Positions 17,518-24,417 of a DNA stretch of 64,000 nucleotides are shown here, piece after piece. Position 1 is the stretch's first letter, and the number at the start of each line of letters is the position of its first letter. Where the stretch lies: positions 82,584 to 146,583 of the forward strand of contig CACZKE010000005.1 in the NCBI GenBank assembly GCA_902781705.1, in the 5' to 3' direction. Under the pieces are notes generated by a model. That model saw nothing but the letters and a program-made list of their open reading frames with translations, made no database searches and was not told where the DNA came from. The stretch comes from an uncultured Bacteroidia bacterium (GTDB taxonomy: Bacteria > Bacteroidota > Bacteroidia > Bacteroidales > UBA932). The position numbers were made by a program, and so were the translations under genes.

Positions 17518-18663
17518 ATGATGAAAGAAAAGATCCAGGAAAAATTCAAGGCCCTGTTCGGCGAGCACGGTGACGTGTACGCCTCCGCCGGCCGTATCAA
17601 CCTCATCGGCGAACACACCGACTACAACGGCGGTTACGTGTTCCCGGGCGCCATCGACTGCGGCATCATGGCCGAGATCAAGGTCAACGGGACTGCCAAA
17701 GTGAAGGCGTTCGCCCTCGACAAGGACGAATTCGTGGAGTTCGGCCTCAATGAGGAGGACAAGCCCGAACAGTCCTGGGCCCGCTATATCTTCGGCGTCT
17801 GCCGGGAGATGATCAAGCGCGGCGGCAAGGTGGAGGGCTTCAACACCGTCTTTGCGGGTGACGTGCCCCTGGGCGCCGGCCTGAGTTCCAGCGCAGCCCT
17901 CGAAAGCACCTATGCGTTCGCCCTGAACGAGATCTTCGGCAACGGGATCGACAAGTTCGAACTCGCGAAGATCGGCCAGGCCACCGAACATAACTACTGC
18001 GGCGTGAAGTGCGGCATCATGGACCAGTTCGCCTCCATCTTCGGAAAGGAAGGATCCCTGATCCGTCTGAACTGCAAGACGCTGGAGTACAAGTATTTCC
18101 CGTTCAAGCCCGAGGGATACCGCCTCGTTCTCATCGACTCCTGCGTGAAGCATGAACTCGCTTCCAGCGCCTACAACAAGCGCCGCGAGTCCTGCGAGAA
18201 CGCTGCGGCCGCCATCCGCAAGAACCACCCCGAGGTGGAATTCCTTTCCGACGCCAAGCGCGTCTGGCTGGACGAGGTCCGTGAAGAGATTCCCGAGGAG
18301 GACTTCCTCCGCGCGGAATACGTCATCGGCGAAGTCCAGCGCGTCCTGGACGTCTGCGACGCCCTGGAGCGTGGCGATTACGAGACCGTGGGCGAGATGA
18401 TGTACCAGACCCATTTCGGCCTGAGCCGTCTCTATGAGGTTTCCTGCGAGGAACTCGACTTCTTGAACAAGCTGGCCCGCAAGATGGATGTCACCGGCTC
18501 CCGCGTCATGGGCGGCGGCTTCGGCGGCTGCACGATCAACCTGGTGAAGGACGAACTCTACGACAGCTTCATCAACGCGGCCGTGGGCAAGTTCACCGAG
18601 AAGTTCGGCCACGCCCCGAAGATTTACAACGTGGTCATTTCCGATGGTGCCCGCAAACTGTAG
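17518..18663 (+). CDS. galK: Galactokinase
   Basis: A GHMP kinase of 381 residues that phosphorylates galactose for the Leloir pathway. The galactose-binding motif GRINLIGEHTDYNGG lies at the N-terminus, the nucleotide loop PLGAGLSSSAALE in the middle and GGGFGGCTINLV near the C-terminus. ATGATG at 17518 offers two starts. galM, the pathway's mutarotase, is in the window at 33556 but not linked. The CpXC gene overlaps its last 20 bp. Confidence 0.96.
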   Translation: MMKEKIQEKFKALFGEHGDVYASAGRINLIGEHTDYNGGYVFPGAIDCGIMAEIKVNGTAKVKAFALDKDEFVEFGLNEEDKPEQSWARYIFGVCREMIKRGGKVEGFNTVFAGDVPLGAGLSSSAALESTYAFALNEIFGNGIDKFELAKIGQATEHNYCGVKCGIMDQFASIFGKEGSLIRLNCKTLEYKYFPFKPEGYRLVLIDSCVKHELASSAYNKRRESCENAAAAIRKNHPEVEFLSDAKRVWLDEVREEIPEEDFLRAEYVIGEVQRVLDVCDALERGDYETVGEMMYQTHFGLSRLYEVSCEELDFLNKLARKMDVTGSRVMGGGFGGCTINLVKDELYDSFINAAVGKFTEKFGHAPKIYNVVISDGARKL

Positions 18664-19258
18664 CCGCTGCGGCGGAACCCATTCCGTCGAGACTTTTCCG
18701 AGTATCAACACCGCCCTGGATCCGACCCTCAAGGCCCGGGTCCGGGACGGTTCCTTATTCGTCTGGGAGTGCCCCTATTGCGGTACCCGGAACCTCCTGA
18801 AATACGAAACGTTATACCACGACCCGGCCGAGCGCCTGATGGTCTGGCTCCTGCCCGGCGACGCCCTTCCGCCCGCCGCAGTGGCCGACGCCGTGAAGGA
18901 ACTGGACGGCTACACCCTCCGCCTCGTCCGCGAAGTGGGCGACCTGGTGGAGAAGGTGAATATCCATGCCGCCGGCCTGGACGACGTCCTCGTGGAGATG
19001 TGCAAGTATGTCACCCGGATGGAACTCTCTGAAAAACAGGGAAGTGTCGTGGAGGCCCCGCTCAAGTTCTATAAGTTGGACGGCCCCGACAACGACCTCC
19101 TCTTCTCCTTCCCCCAGGACGGCGAAATGAAAGTCGTGAACGTGGGCTTCCATGTATACGAAGACGCCCGGGGAATCCTCGGGCGCCATCCATCGGTCCG
19201 TCCCGAACCCGGCTTCGCGCAAGTGGACGCGGCCTGGCTGGGACAGTATTTCCGTTAG
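18644..19258 (+). CDS. CpXC-domain protein
   Basis: The 204-residue protein starts with two paired cysteine motifs (CSRCG at 6-10 and CPYCG near 43), the zinc-ribbon-like signature of the CpXC family, whose function is unknown. It continues as a mixed alpha/beta region. It begins inside the last codons of galK and is probably co-transcribed. It meets the next gene tail to tail with a 4-bp overlap. Confidence 0.75.
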   Translation: MVPANCSRCGGTHSVETFPSINTALDPTLKARVRDGSLFVWECPYCGTRNLLKYETLYHDPAERLMVWLLPGDALPPAAVADAVKELDGYTLRLVREVGDLVEKVNIHAAGLDDVLVEMCKYVTRMELSEKQGSVVEAPLKFYKLDGPDNDLLFSFPQDGEMKVVNVGFHVYEDARGILGRHPSVRPEPGFAQVDAAWLGQYFR

Positions 19259-19821
19259 AATTTGGGCAGTTCGAACAGGGAAGCGTCCACGGGGCCTTCC
19301 TTGAGTTCGACGACAGTGGCCGTGACATTCAGGCCCATCGCTTCCGTGACGGTCTTCATCGGGATGCCTTCCCAGACGGAGGCCTTGGATTTCGCGGTCT
19401 GGCCCTGCTGGGAGACCTCGAGGGAGAAGACGACGCAACTCTTGCCGGCGACCTCTTCCACGCCTTCGCTCTTGACCTTGTATTTCTTGACGGTCTCGTC
19501 GCTCAGGTCCATGTAGTTGATGGTCTCCTGGGCGGGCATTTCCTGGACCTGTTTGTCACCATAGTTGATCATGTAGGTCTTGCCGCCTTTCATGAGCGTG
19601 CCCATGTCCATGTCCATGCCCATCATGCTCATCTTGGTCTTGGTGAGCTGGGTGTTGCCGTAGTCGTCGAAATACGTCGTGGCCACGATTTTCTGGCCCA
19701 TCATGTTGGTTTCGGTCTTGAACTGACCGGACTTGATGCCGTAACGCTTGGGAGCGTCTTGGGCGAGCGCCGCCACCGTGATGAGCAGCATGGCGCAGAG
19801 GGTTGTAAGAATCCGTTTCAT
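19255..19821 (-). CDS. Secreted DUF4412-like protein
   Basis: The 188-residue product has a signal peptide (MKRILTTLCAMLLITVAALAQ) and a beta-rich body with a methionine-rich stretch (MSMMGMDMDMG, about 64-74). The pattern fits DUF4412 envelope proteins; no function is established. A TATATTTG box lies 19 bases upstream of its ATG. It overlaps the CpXC gene by 4 bp in convergent orientation. Confidence 0.7.
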   Translation of the reverse strand: MKRILTTLCAMLLITVAALAQDAPKRYGIKSGQFKTETNMMGQKIVATTYFDDYGNTQLTKTKMSMMGMDMDMGTLMKGGKTYMINYGDKQVQEMPAQETINYMDLSDETVKKYKVKSEGVEEVAGKSCVVFSLEVSQQGQTAKSKASVWEGIPMKTVTEAMGLNVTATVVELKEGPVDASLFELPKF

Positions 19822-19840
19822 ATTCAGTGTCTTTGTGATG

Positions 19841-19848
19841 CAAATATA
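19841..19848 (-). promoter_or_regulatory. -7 box TATATTTG of the DUF4412-like gene
   Basis: An exact TAnnTTTG match on the minus strand, ending 19 bases before the ATG at 19821 and lying just past the stop of the UvrA paralogue. Confidence 0.55.
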
Positions 19849-19857
19849 AACATTATT

Positions 19858-22326
19858 CTATAAATACCTACCGGTCACGCTGTCCGGATTGGCGGCAATC
19901 TCCGCCGGGGTGCCCGAGGCGACGATCCGACCGCCCTGCAGTCCGCCGCCGGGGCCCATGTCCACGATCCAGTCGGCACTCCGGATGACGTCCAGGTCAT
20001 GCTCGATGACGATGACGGTGGCGCCGAGGCCGATCAGGTGGCGGAAGACGCCGAGGAGCGTCTGCACGTCCAACGGGTGAAGGCCGATGGTGGGCTCGTC
20101 GAAGACGAAGACCGTGTCGCCCTGGCCGCGGCCCATTTCGCTGGCGAGTTTGAGCCGCTGCGCTTCGCCGCCGGAGAGACTGGGTGTCGCTTCGCCGAGG
20201 GTCAGATACCCGAGGCCCAGGTCGTGGAGAACCTGCAGCCGGCTCCGGACGAGGGAGAGGTCATCACATTCCGTAAGCGCCTCATCGACCGAGAGGTCCA
20301 TTACTTCCGGAAGGGAGAGGTCCTTGTTTTTCCGATGCACGCGGAAGGCCTCGCGGGCGTAGCGCGAGCCGTGGCAGTCCGGGCAGGGGATATCCACATC
20401 GGGCAGGAACTGGACATCCAGGCTGATGGAACCGGTGCCGTCACAGGTGGGGCAGCGCAGGTTGCCGGTGTTGTAGGAGAAGTCGCCGGCCTTGAAGCCC
20501 TTCGCCTTCGCCTCTTCGCTCCGTGCATAGACCTTGCGGAGTTCGTCATGGACATTGCTGTAAGTCGCGACGGTGGAGCGCACGTTGATTCCGATCGGGG
20601 TCGCATCGATGAGCTTGACCTGGCCGATGCCCTCGGCCTCGAGGCTCAACACATGCCCAGGCAGCCTTTTTCCGGCGATTTGGGCCTGCAATCCGGGGAT
20701 GAGGCTCTCCAGTACCATCGTCGTCTTTCCGGACCCGGAAACGCCCGTTACGACGCTCAGCCGCCCCTTCGGGAACGCCACCTCCAACGGCTTCACCGTA
20801 TGGATCTCCCCCGTCCGCATCCTCACCGCCCCGTAGGCGAACACTTCGTCTTTTGTCATTCCGAGCGAAGCGAAGGAATCTCTTCCTCCCAGGAACGCCC
20901 CGATCCTCGACACCGGATTCCGGCAAATCTCGGCCACAGACCCTTCTGCAATGACGTTTCCGCCCTTCGCCCCCGCTTCCGGACCCAGTTCGATGATCCA
21001 GTCCGCATGGGCCAGGACCTGCGTGTCATGGTCCACCAGAACGACGGAATTGCCGTCGGCCACGAGATCGTCCATCACGCCCGTAAGCCCTTCCAAATTA
21101 GAAGGATGCAGGCCGATGGAAGGCTCGTCCAGCACATACAGTACGCCCGTCGTCCGGTTCCGGACGGAACGGGCCAGCTGCACCCGCTGGCGCTCCCCCG
21201 TAGACAGGGTCGAGGCGGCCCGGTCCAGCGACAGGTAGGAAAGGCCCAGGTCCACCAGCCGCTTGGCCGTATCCTGGAAGGATTCGCAGATGCGCTCGGC
21301 CATCGGCCGCATGGGCTCCGGCAGGGAGGCCGGGACGCCATCGACCCAGTCGATGAGTTCGGACAGGGTCATCCGGCAGGCCTCGGCGAGGGAAATCCCG
21401 CGGAGACGCGGCGCCCGGGCGGCCTCCGACAGGCGCGTCCCGTGGCAATCGGGGCAGGGGTCTTCCTTGAGGAACTTCTCCACGCGCTTCATGCCGGTCT
21501 CGTCCTTGACCTTGGCGAGGGCGTTCTCCACACTGTAAACGGCGTTGTAGTAGGTGAAATCCATCTCCGCGAAGTTGTTCGTCTTCTCGTTGCGGTACAG
21601 GATATGCTTCTTTTCGGCCGGGCCGTGATAGACGATCTCCTTCTCTTCCGGCGTTAAATCCTTGAAGGGGACGTCGGTCCGGACGCCCATCTCCCGGGCG
21701 ATGTCCTTCATCAGGGACCACATCAGCGTTCCCCAGGGCAGGACCGCCCCTTCGTCGATGGTCAGGTTCTCGTTGGGCACGAGGGTCGATTCGTCCACGG
21801 TGCGGACGATTCCCGTTCCCCCGCAAGTGCGGCACGCGCCTTGGCTGTTGAAAGCAAGTTCCTCAGCGCCAGGTGCATAGAAGTGCGCTCCGCAGACAGG
21901 GCACACCTGCTCCTGCTCGGCGGCGACAGCGAGGGACGGCTCCAGATAGTGCCCGTTGGGACACCGGTGGCTGGCGAGGCGGGAGAACATCAGCCGCAGA
22001 CTGTTCAGCAGTTCCGACATCGTCCCGAACGTGCTCCGGATCCCCGGCACTCCCGGCCGCTGATGCAGCGCCAAGGCCGCCGGCACATAGCGCACGTCAT
22101 CGACCTGCGCCCGCGCCGCCTGCGTCATCCGGCGCCGCGTATAGGTGGACAGCGACTCCAGGTATCGCCGCGACCCCTCGGCATACAGCACTCCCAGCGC
22201 CAGCGAACTCTTTCCCGAGCCCGACACCCCGGCGATCCCCACGATCTTCCCCAGGGGAATGTCCACATCGATATTCTTCAGGTTGTGCGCCCTTGCCCCG
22301 CGCACCTCGATACAGTCCTTTTTCAT
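19858..22326 (-). CDS. Short UvrA paralogue (UvrA2-type ABC ATPase)
   Basis: The 822-residue protein has two ABC ATPase halves. Walker A motifs are GVSGSGKSS (33-41) and GVSGSGKTT; signature motifs are LSTGERQRVQLA and LSGGEAQRLKLA. The zinc-binding CxxC pairs are CPVCG, CRTCGGTG, CPTCDGTG and CPDCHGSR. It is shorter than canonical UvrA (about 940), as in UvrA2 forms that lack the UvrB-binding domain and are linked to drug or damage tolerance. A repeat insertion (peptide RDSFASLGMTK) sits in the linker between halves. ATG 22326 was preferred to upstream codons because MKKDCIEVRGARAHNLKNI matches the family's beginning. Confidence 0.9.
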   Translation of the reverse strand: MKKDCIEVRGARAHNLKNIDVDIPLGKIVGIAGVSGSGKSSLALGVLYAEGSRRYLESLSTYTRRRMTQAARAQVDDVRYVPAALALHQRPGVPGIRSTFGTMSELLNSLRLMFSRLASHRCPNGHYLEPSLAVAAEQEQVCPVCGAHFYAPGAEELAFNSQGACRTCGGTGIVRTVDESTLVPNENLTIDEGAVLPWGTLMWSLMKDIAREMGVRTDVPFKDLTPEEKEIVYHGPAEKKHILYRNEKTNNFAEMDFTYYNAVYSVENALAKVKDETGMKRVEKFLKEDPCPDCHGTRLSEAARAPRLRGISLAEACRMTLSELIDWVDGVPASLPEPMRPMAERICESFQDTAKRLVDLGLSYLSLDRAASTLSTGERQRVQLARSVRNRTTGVLYVLDEPSIGLHPSNLEGLTGVMDDLVADGNSVVLVDHDTQVLAHADWIIELGPEAGAKGGNVIAEGSVAEICRNPVSRIGAFLGGRDSFASLGMTKDEVFAYGAVRMRTGEIHTVKPLEVAFPKGRLSVVTGVSGSGKTTMVLESLIPGLQAQIAGKRLPGHVLSLEAEGIGQVKLIDATPIGINVRSTVATYSNVHDELRKVYARSEEAKAKGFKAGDFSYNTGNLRCPTCDGTGSISLDVQFLPDVDIPCPDCHGSRYAREAFRVHRKNKDLSLPEVMDLSVDEALTECDDLSLVRSRLQVLHDLGLGYLTLGEATPSLSGGEAQRLKLASEMGRGQGDTVFVFDEPTIGLHPLDVQTLLGVFRHLIGLGATVIVIEHDLDVIRSADWIVDMGPGGGLQGGRIVASGTPAEIAANPDSVTGRYL
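20851..20885. repeat. GTCATTCCGAGCG-type repeat inside the UvrA paralogue
   Basis: TTTGTCATTCCGAGCGAAGC with its extension GAAGGAATCTC is the same family as the intergenic copies at 10134 and 34616. It is read in frame on the minus strand as RDSFASLGMTK, in the linker between the ABC halves. Confidence 0.75.
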
Positions 22327-22414
22327 AACGGGGACAAAGGTACGCATTTTTGCGGGGTATGCAGCGGGGAGGCCCGCCCCTAGCCGGTGGCGCGCTACGA
22401 AAATGCAGGAAAAC

Positions 22415-22483
22415 GTGTCCTGCGACGTGCTCCGGCATGTGGCGGGGCACATACAATGCCCGAAATGTGTCCTGCGACGTGCT
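22415..22483 (+). repeat. Pair of 17-bp direct repeats between uvrA2 and the YhfC gene
   Basis: GTGTCCTGCGACGTGCT occurs at 22415-22431 and 22467-22483 with similar flanks, period 52 bp. The 238-bp gap holds no gene or clear promoter. Confidence 0.6.
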
Positions 22484-22564
22484 ACCGCACCATTACCGTA
22501 AAAGGTGAACCAGCAAAAGGGCAATTGGCTGCGTGATGGGAGTGTGTTTCAAAGAAGATTCTGT

Positions 22565-23350
22565 TTACCGACAGGCCCTCCGGACGAGCAGCCAGGCGAG
22601 GGCGGCGACGGCGAGGGCTTCGGCAAAGACGAGGAGTTCGAGGGCGACCATGCCGGCGGATTTGGAGAGGAGGACGGTGCCGGCATCGACTCCGGCATGG
22701 AGGAGGATGGCGGCGGGGAAGAGCCAGAGCCAGCTGCCGCCTTTGCGGACGGCCAGCCAGACGAGGACGGAAAGGCTCAGTTGCAGGATCAGGGCCGATG
22801 CGCGCTCCCATAGGCCCAGCAGGTAGTCTCCGGGCTTGGAGGCGACGAGTTTGTCGATCTGCTCACTCACCTGCGCCTGCGCCTCGGCGGATGCCTGCCC
22901 GAGGATGGTATCGGCCTGGCCGGCATTGACCATGACCGCCATCGCGAGGGAGGAAACCATCGTCATGCCGAAGACGAAGAGCATCTCCGCGCCCCCGTGG
23001 CCGATGCCGTAGGCAATCCCCGGCAGGGCGGTCGAGGGCTCCTTCTTCAGGAGGTACTTCATGGCGAGGAACCGGCCGGTTTCCTCAAAGAGGCCCGCCA
23101 TCAGACCGCCGTACAGCGCGTAGTACCAGAGATTTCCCTGAATGGCCGCTCCATGCGGCCCCTTCAGGACCACCCCATGCACCAGCGCCTCCAGCACCAG
23201 GACGAACACGAAGAACGTCGCCGCGCCGATGAGGATCGTGGACCATTTGACCCGATATTTCCGGACCATCCACCAGGCCAGGCCGATGGGAACGACGAAC
23301 CCCAGCACGAGGTTCAGGACAATCATGAGGAGGGAAGCTGTGGGGACCAT
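22565..23350 (-). CDS. YhfC-family intramembrane protease-like protein
   Basis: A 261-residue protein with about seven hydrophobic segments. The two conserved patches of the YhfC glutamic-type intramembrane protease family are visible: FEETGRFLAMKYL and YGIGHGGAEML. Family members are predicted to cleave within the membrane, with unknown substrates. No promoter of standard type is clear upstream. The gene lies between the UvrA paralogue and an isolated 153-bp element. Confidence 0.72.
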   Translation of the reverse strand: MVPTASLLMIVLNLVLGFVVPIGLAWWMVRKYRVKWSTILIGAATFFVFVLVLEALVHGVVLKGPHGAAIQGNLWYYALYGGLMAGLFEETGRFLAMKYLLKKEPSTALPGIAYGIGHGGAEMLFVFGMTMVSSLAMAVMVNAGQADTILGQASAEAQAQVSEQIDKLVASKPGDYLLGLWERASALILQLSLSVLVWLAVRKGGSWLWLFPAAILLHAGVDAGTVLLSKSAGMVALELLVFAEALAVAALAWLLVRRACR

Positions 23351-23453
23351 GGTTGTTCAAACAAAGGTTTCTGGACAAAAATAATCATTTTTTATTGAAA
23401 CACAATAATTGTTTCAGAATATTCAACAAGTAAAAGCGAGGCTTTCCCTTTCG

Positions 23454-23606
23454 TGTACAAATCTCGTTTGTACAACCACATGCCGCTCTTTCGCAGATTC
23501 TTTGTACAAACGGACCGGGAAACCAAGCAAAGCGCCGGTTTCTTCTGAGATATGAACAGAAAAGGGCGACAGGATGCCGAAACCGTGTACAAACGAGATT
23601 TGTACA
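23454..23606 (+). repeat. 153-bp palindromic element, copy 4 (isolated)
   Basis: Exactly 153 bp. The terminal 21-mers are perfect inverted copies of each other, and each is a hairpin with arms TGTACAAA and TTTGTACA around TCTCG or CGAGA. Boxes are GTTTGTACA (23466), GTACAAAC (23504), a diverged ATATGAACA (23550) and GTACAAAC (23587). It occupies most of the 350-bp gap between the YhfC and PHP genes, more than 10 kb from the transposase gene. Confidence 0.88.
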
Positions 23607-23670
23607 CCGAAAAGGCAGGACGATGAAGAGGAAAATGCTTCCCAGCGAACGGGGTTTGCCGAATAACCGC

Positions 23671-23678
23671 TATCTTTG
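23671..23678 (+). promoter_or_regulatory. -7 box TATCTTTG of the PHP phosphatase gene
   Basis: Fits TAnnTTTG and lies 22 bases before ATG 23701, just downstream of the 153-bp element. Confidence 0.55.
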
Positions 23679-23700
23679 CAGTCCTAAATTGACAGAAACC

Positions 23701-24417
23701 ATGAAAAAGATAGAACTGGACATCCATACCCATACCATCGCTTCGGGACATGCGTACAGCACGCTGTCGGAGATGATTGCGGAGGGGCAGCGGAAGGGGC
23801 TGAAAATCCTGGGCATTACAGAGCACGGGGAGTCTATCCCGGGGACGTGCAACCGTATCTATTTCAGGAACTTGCATGTGATTCCGAGACAATGGGGCGA
23901 CATGCGCCTCATGCTCGGCGCGGAACTGAACATCCTGGATACGAAGGGGACGCTGGACATGAACGAGGATACCTGGAAGCGGCTGGATATCCGGATCGCG
24001 GGCATCCATCGGCTTTGCTGGACCGGTGGTACGGTGGAGGAGAATACGGCGGGGATGGTCGCGGCCATCCGGAATCCGTGGACCCATATCATCAGCCATC
24101 CCGGCGACGGAACGGCGGAACTGCTGTTCGAGCCCATCGTCCTGGCGGCGAAAGAGACGCATACCCTGCTGGAAATCAACAGTTCCACGTTCAGGCCGAT
24201 GCGACATTTCCCCAACGCGCGGGAGAATAACCTGGAAATCCTCCGGCTATGCAAGCAGTATGACGTGCCGGTTATCCTGGGCAGTGATGCGCATTTTGCC
24301 CTGGACATTGCGAATTATGAGTACTGCTATCCGCTGCTGGCGGAAACGGAATTCCCTGACGAGTTGATCGTCAATTACGACGAGGAGCGCTTTCTGGCTT
24401 ATCTGGGGCTGCAATAA
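23701..24417 (+). CDS. PHP-domain phosphatase (YcdX-like)
   Basis: The 238-residue TIM-barrel metal phosphoesterase has the PHP motif DIHTHT (H9, H11), TEHGES near 40, a GAELNI segment (near 80) and the closing motif GSDAHFALD. This matches YcdX-type tri-metal phosphatases; the physiological substrate is unknown. ATG 23701 was chosen over upstream codons because it follows the -7 box and gives the family's usual beginning. Its 3' end overlaps the OstA-like gene by 47 bp in convergent orientation, which is unusually long. Confidence 0.85.
   Translation: MKKIELDIHTHTIASGHAYSTLSEMIAEGQRKGLKILGITEHGESIPGTCNRIYFRNLHVIPRQWGDMRLMLGAELNILDTKGTLDMNEDTWKRLDIRIAGIHRLCWTGGTVEENTAGMVAAIRNPWTHIISHPGDGTAELLFEPIVLAAKETHTLLEINSSTFRPMRHFPNARENNLEILRLCKQYDVPVILGSDAHFALDIANYEYCYPLLAETEFPDELIVNYDEERFLAYLGLQ

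Noticed and set aside
23392-24207. A 271-residue minus-strand open frame
   Set aside because: Antisense to the PHP phosphatase and continuing through the 153-bp element; the C-terminal part is translated repeat.
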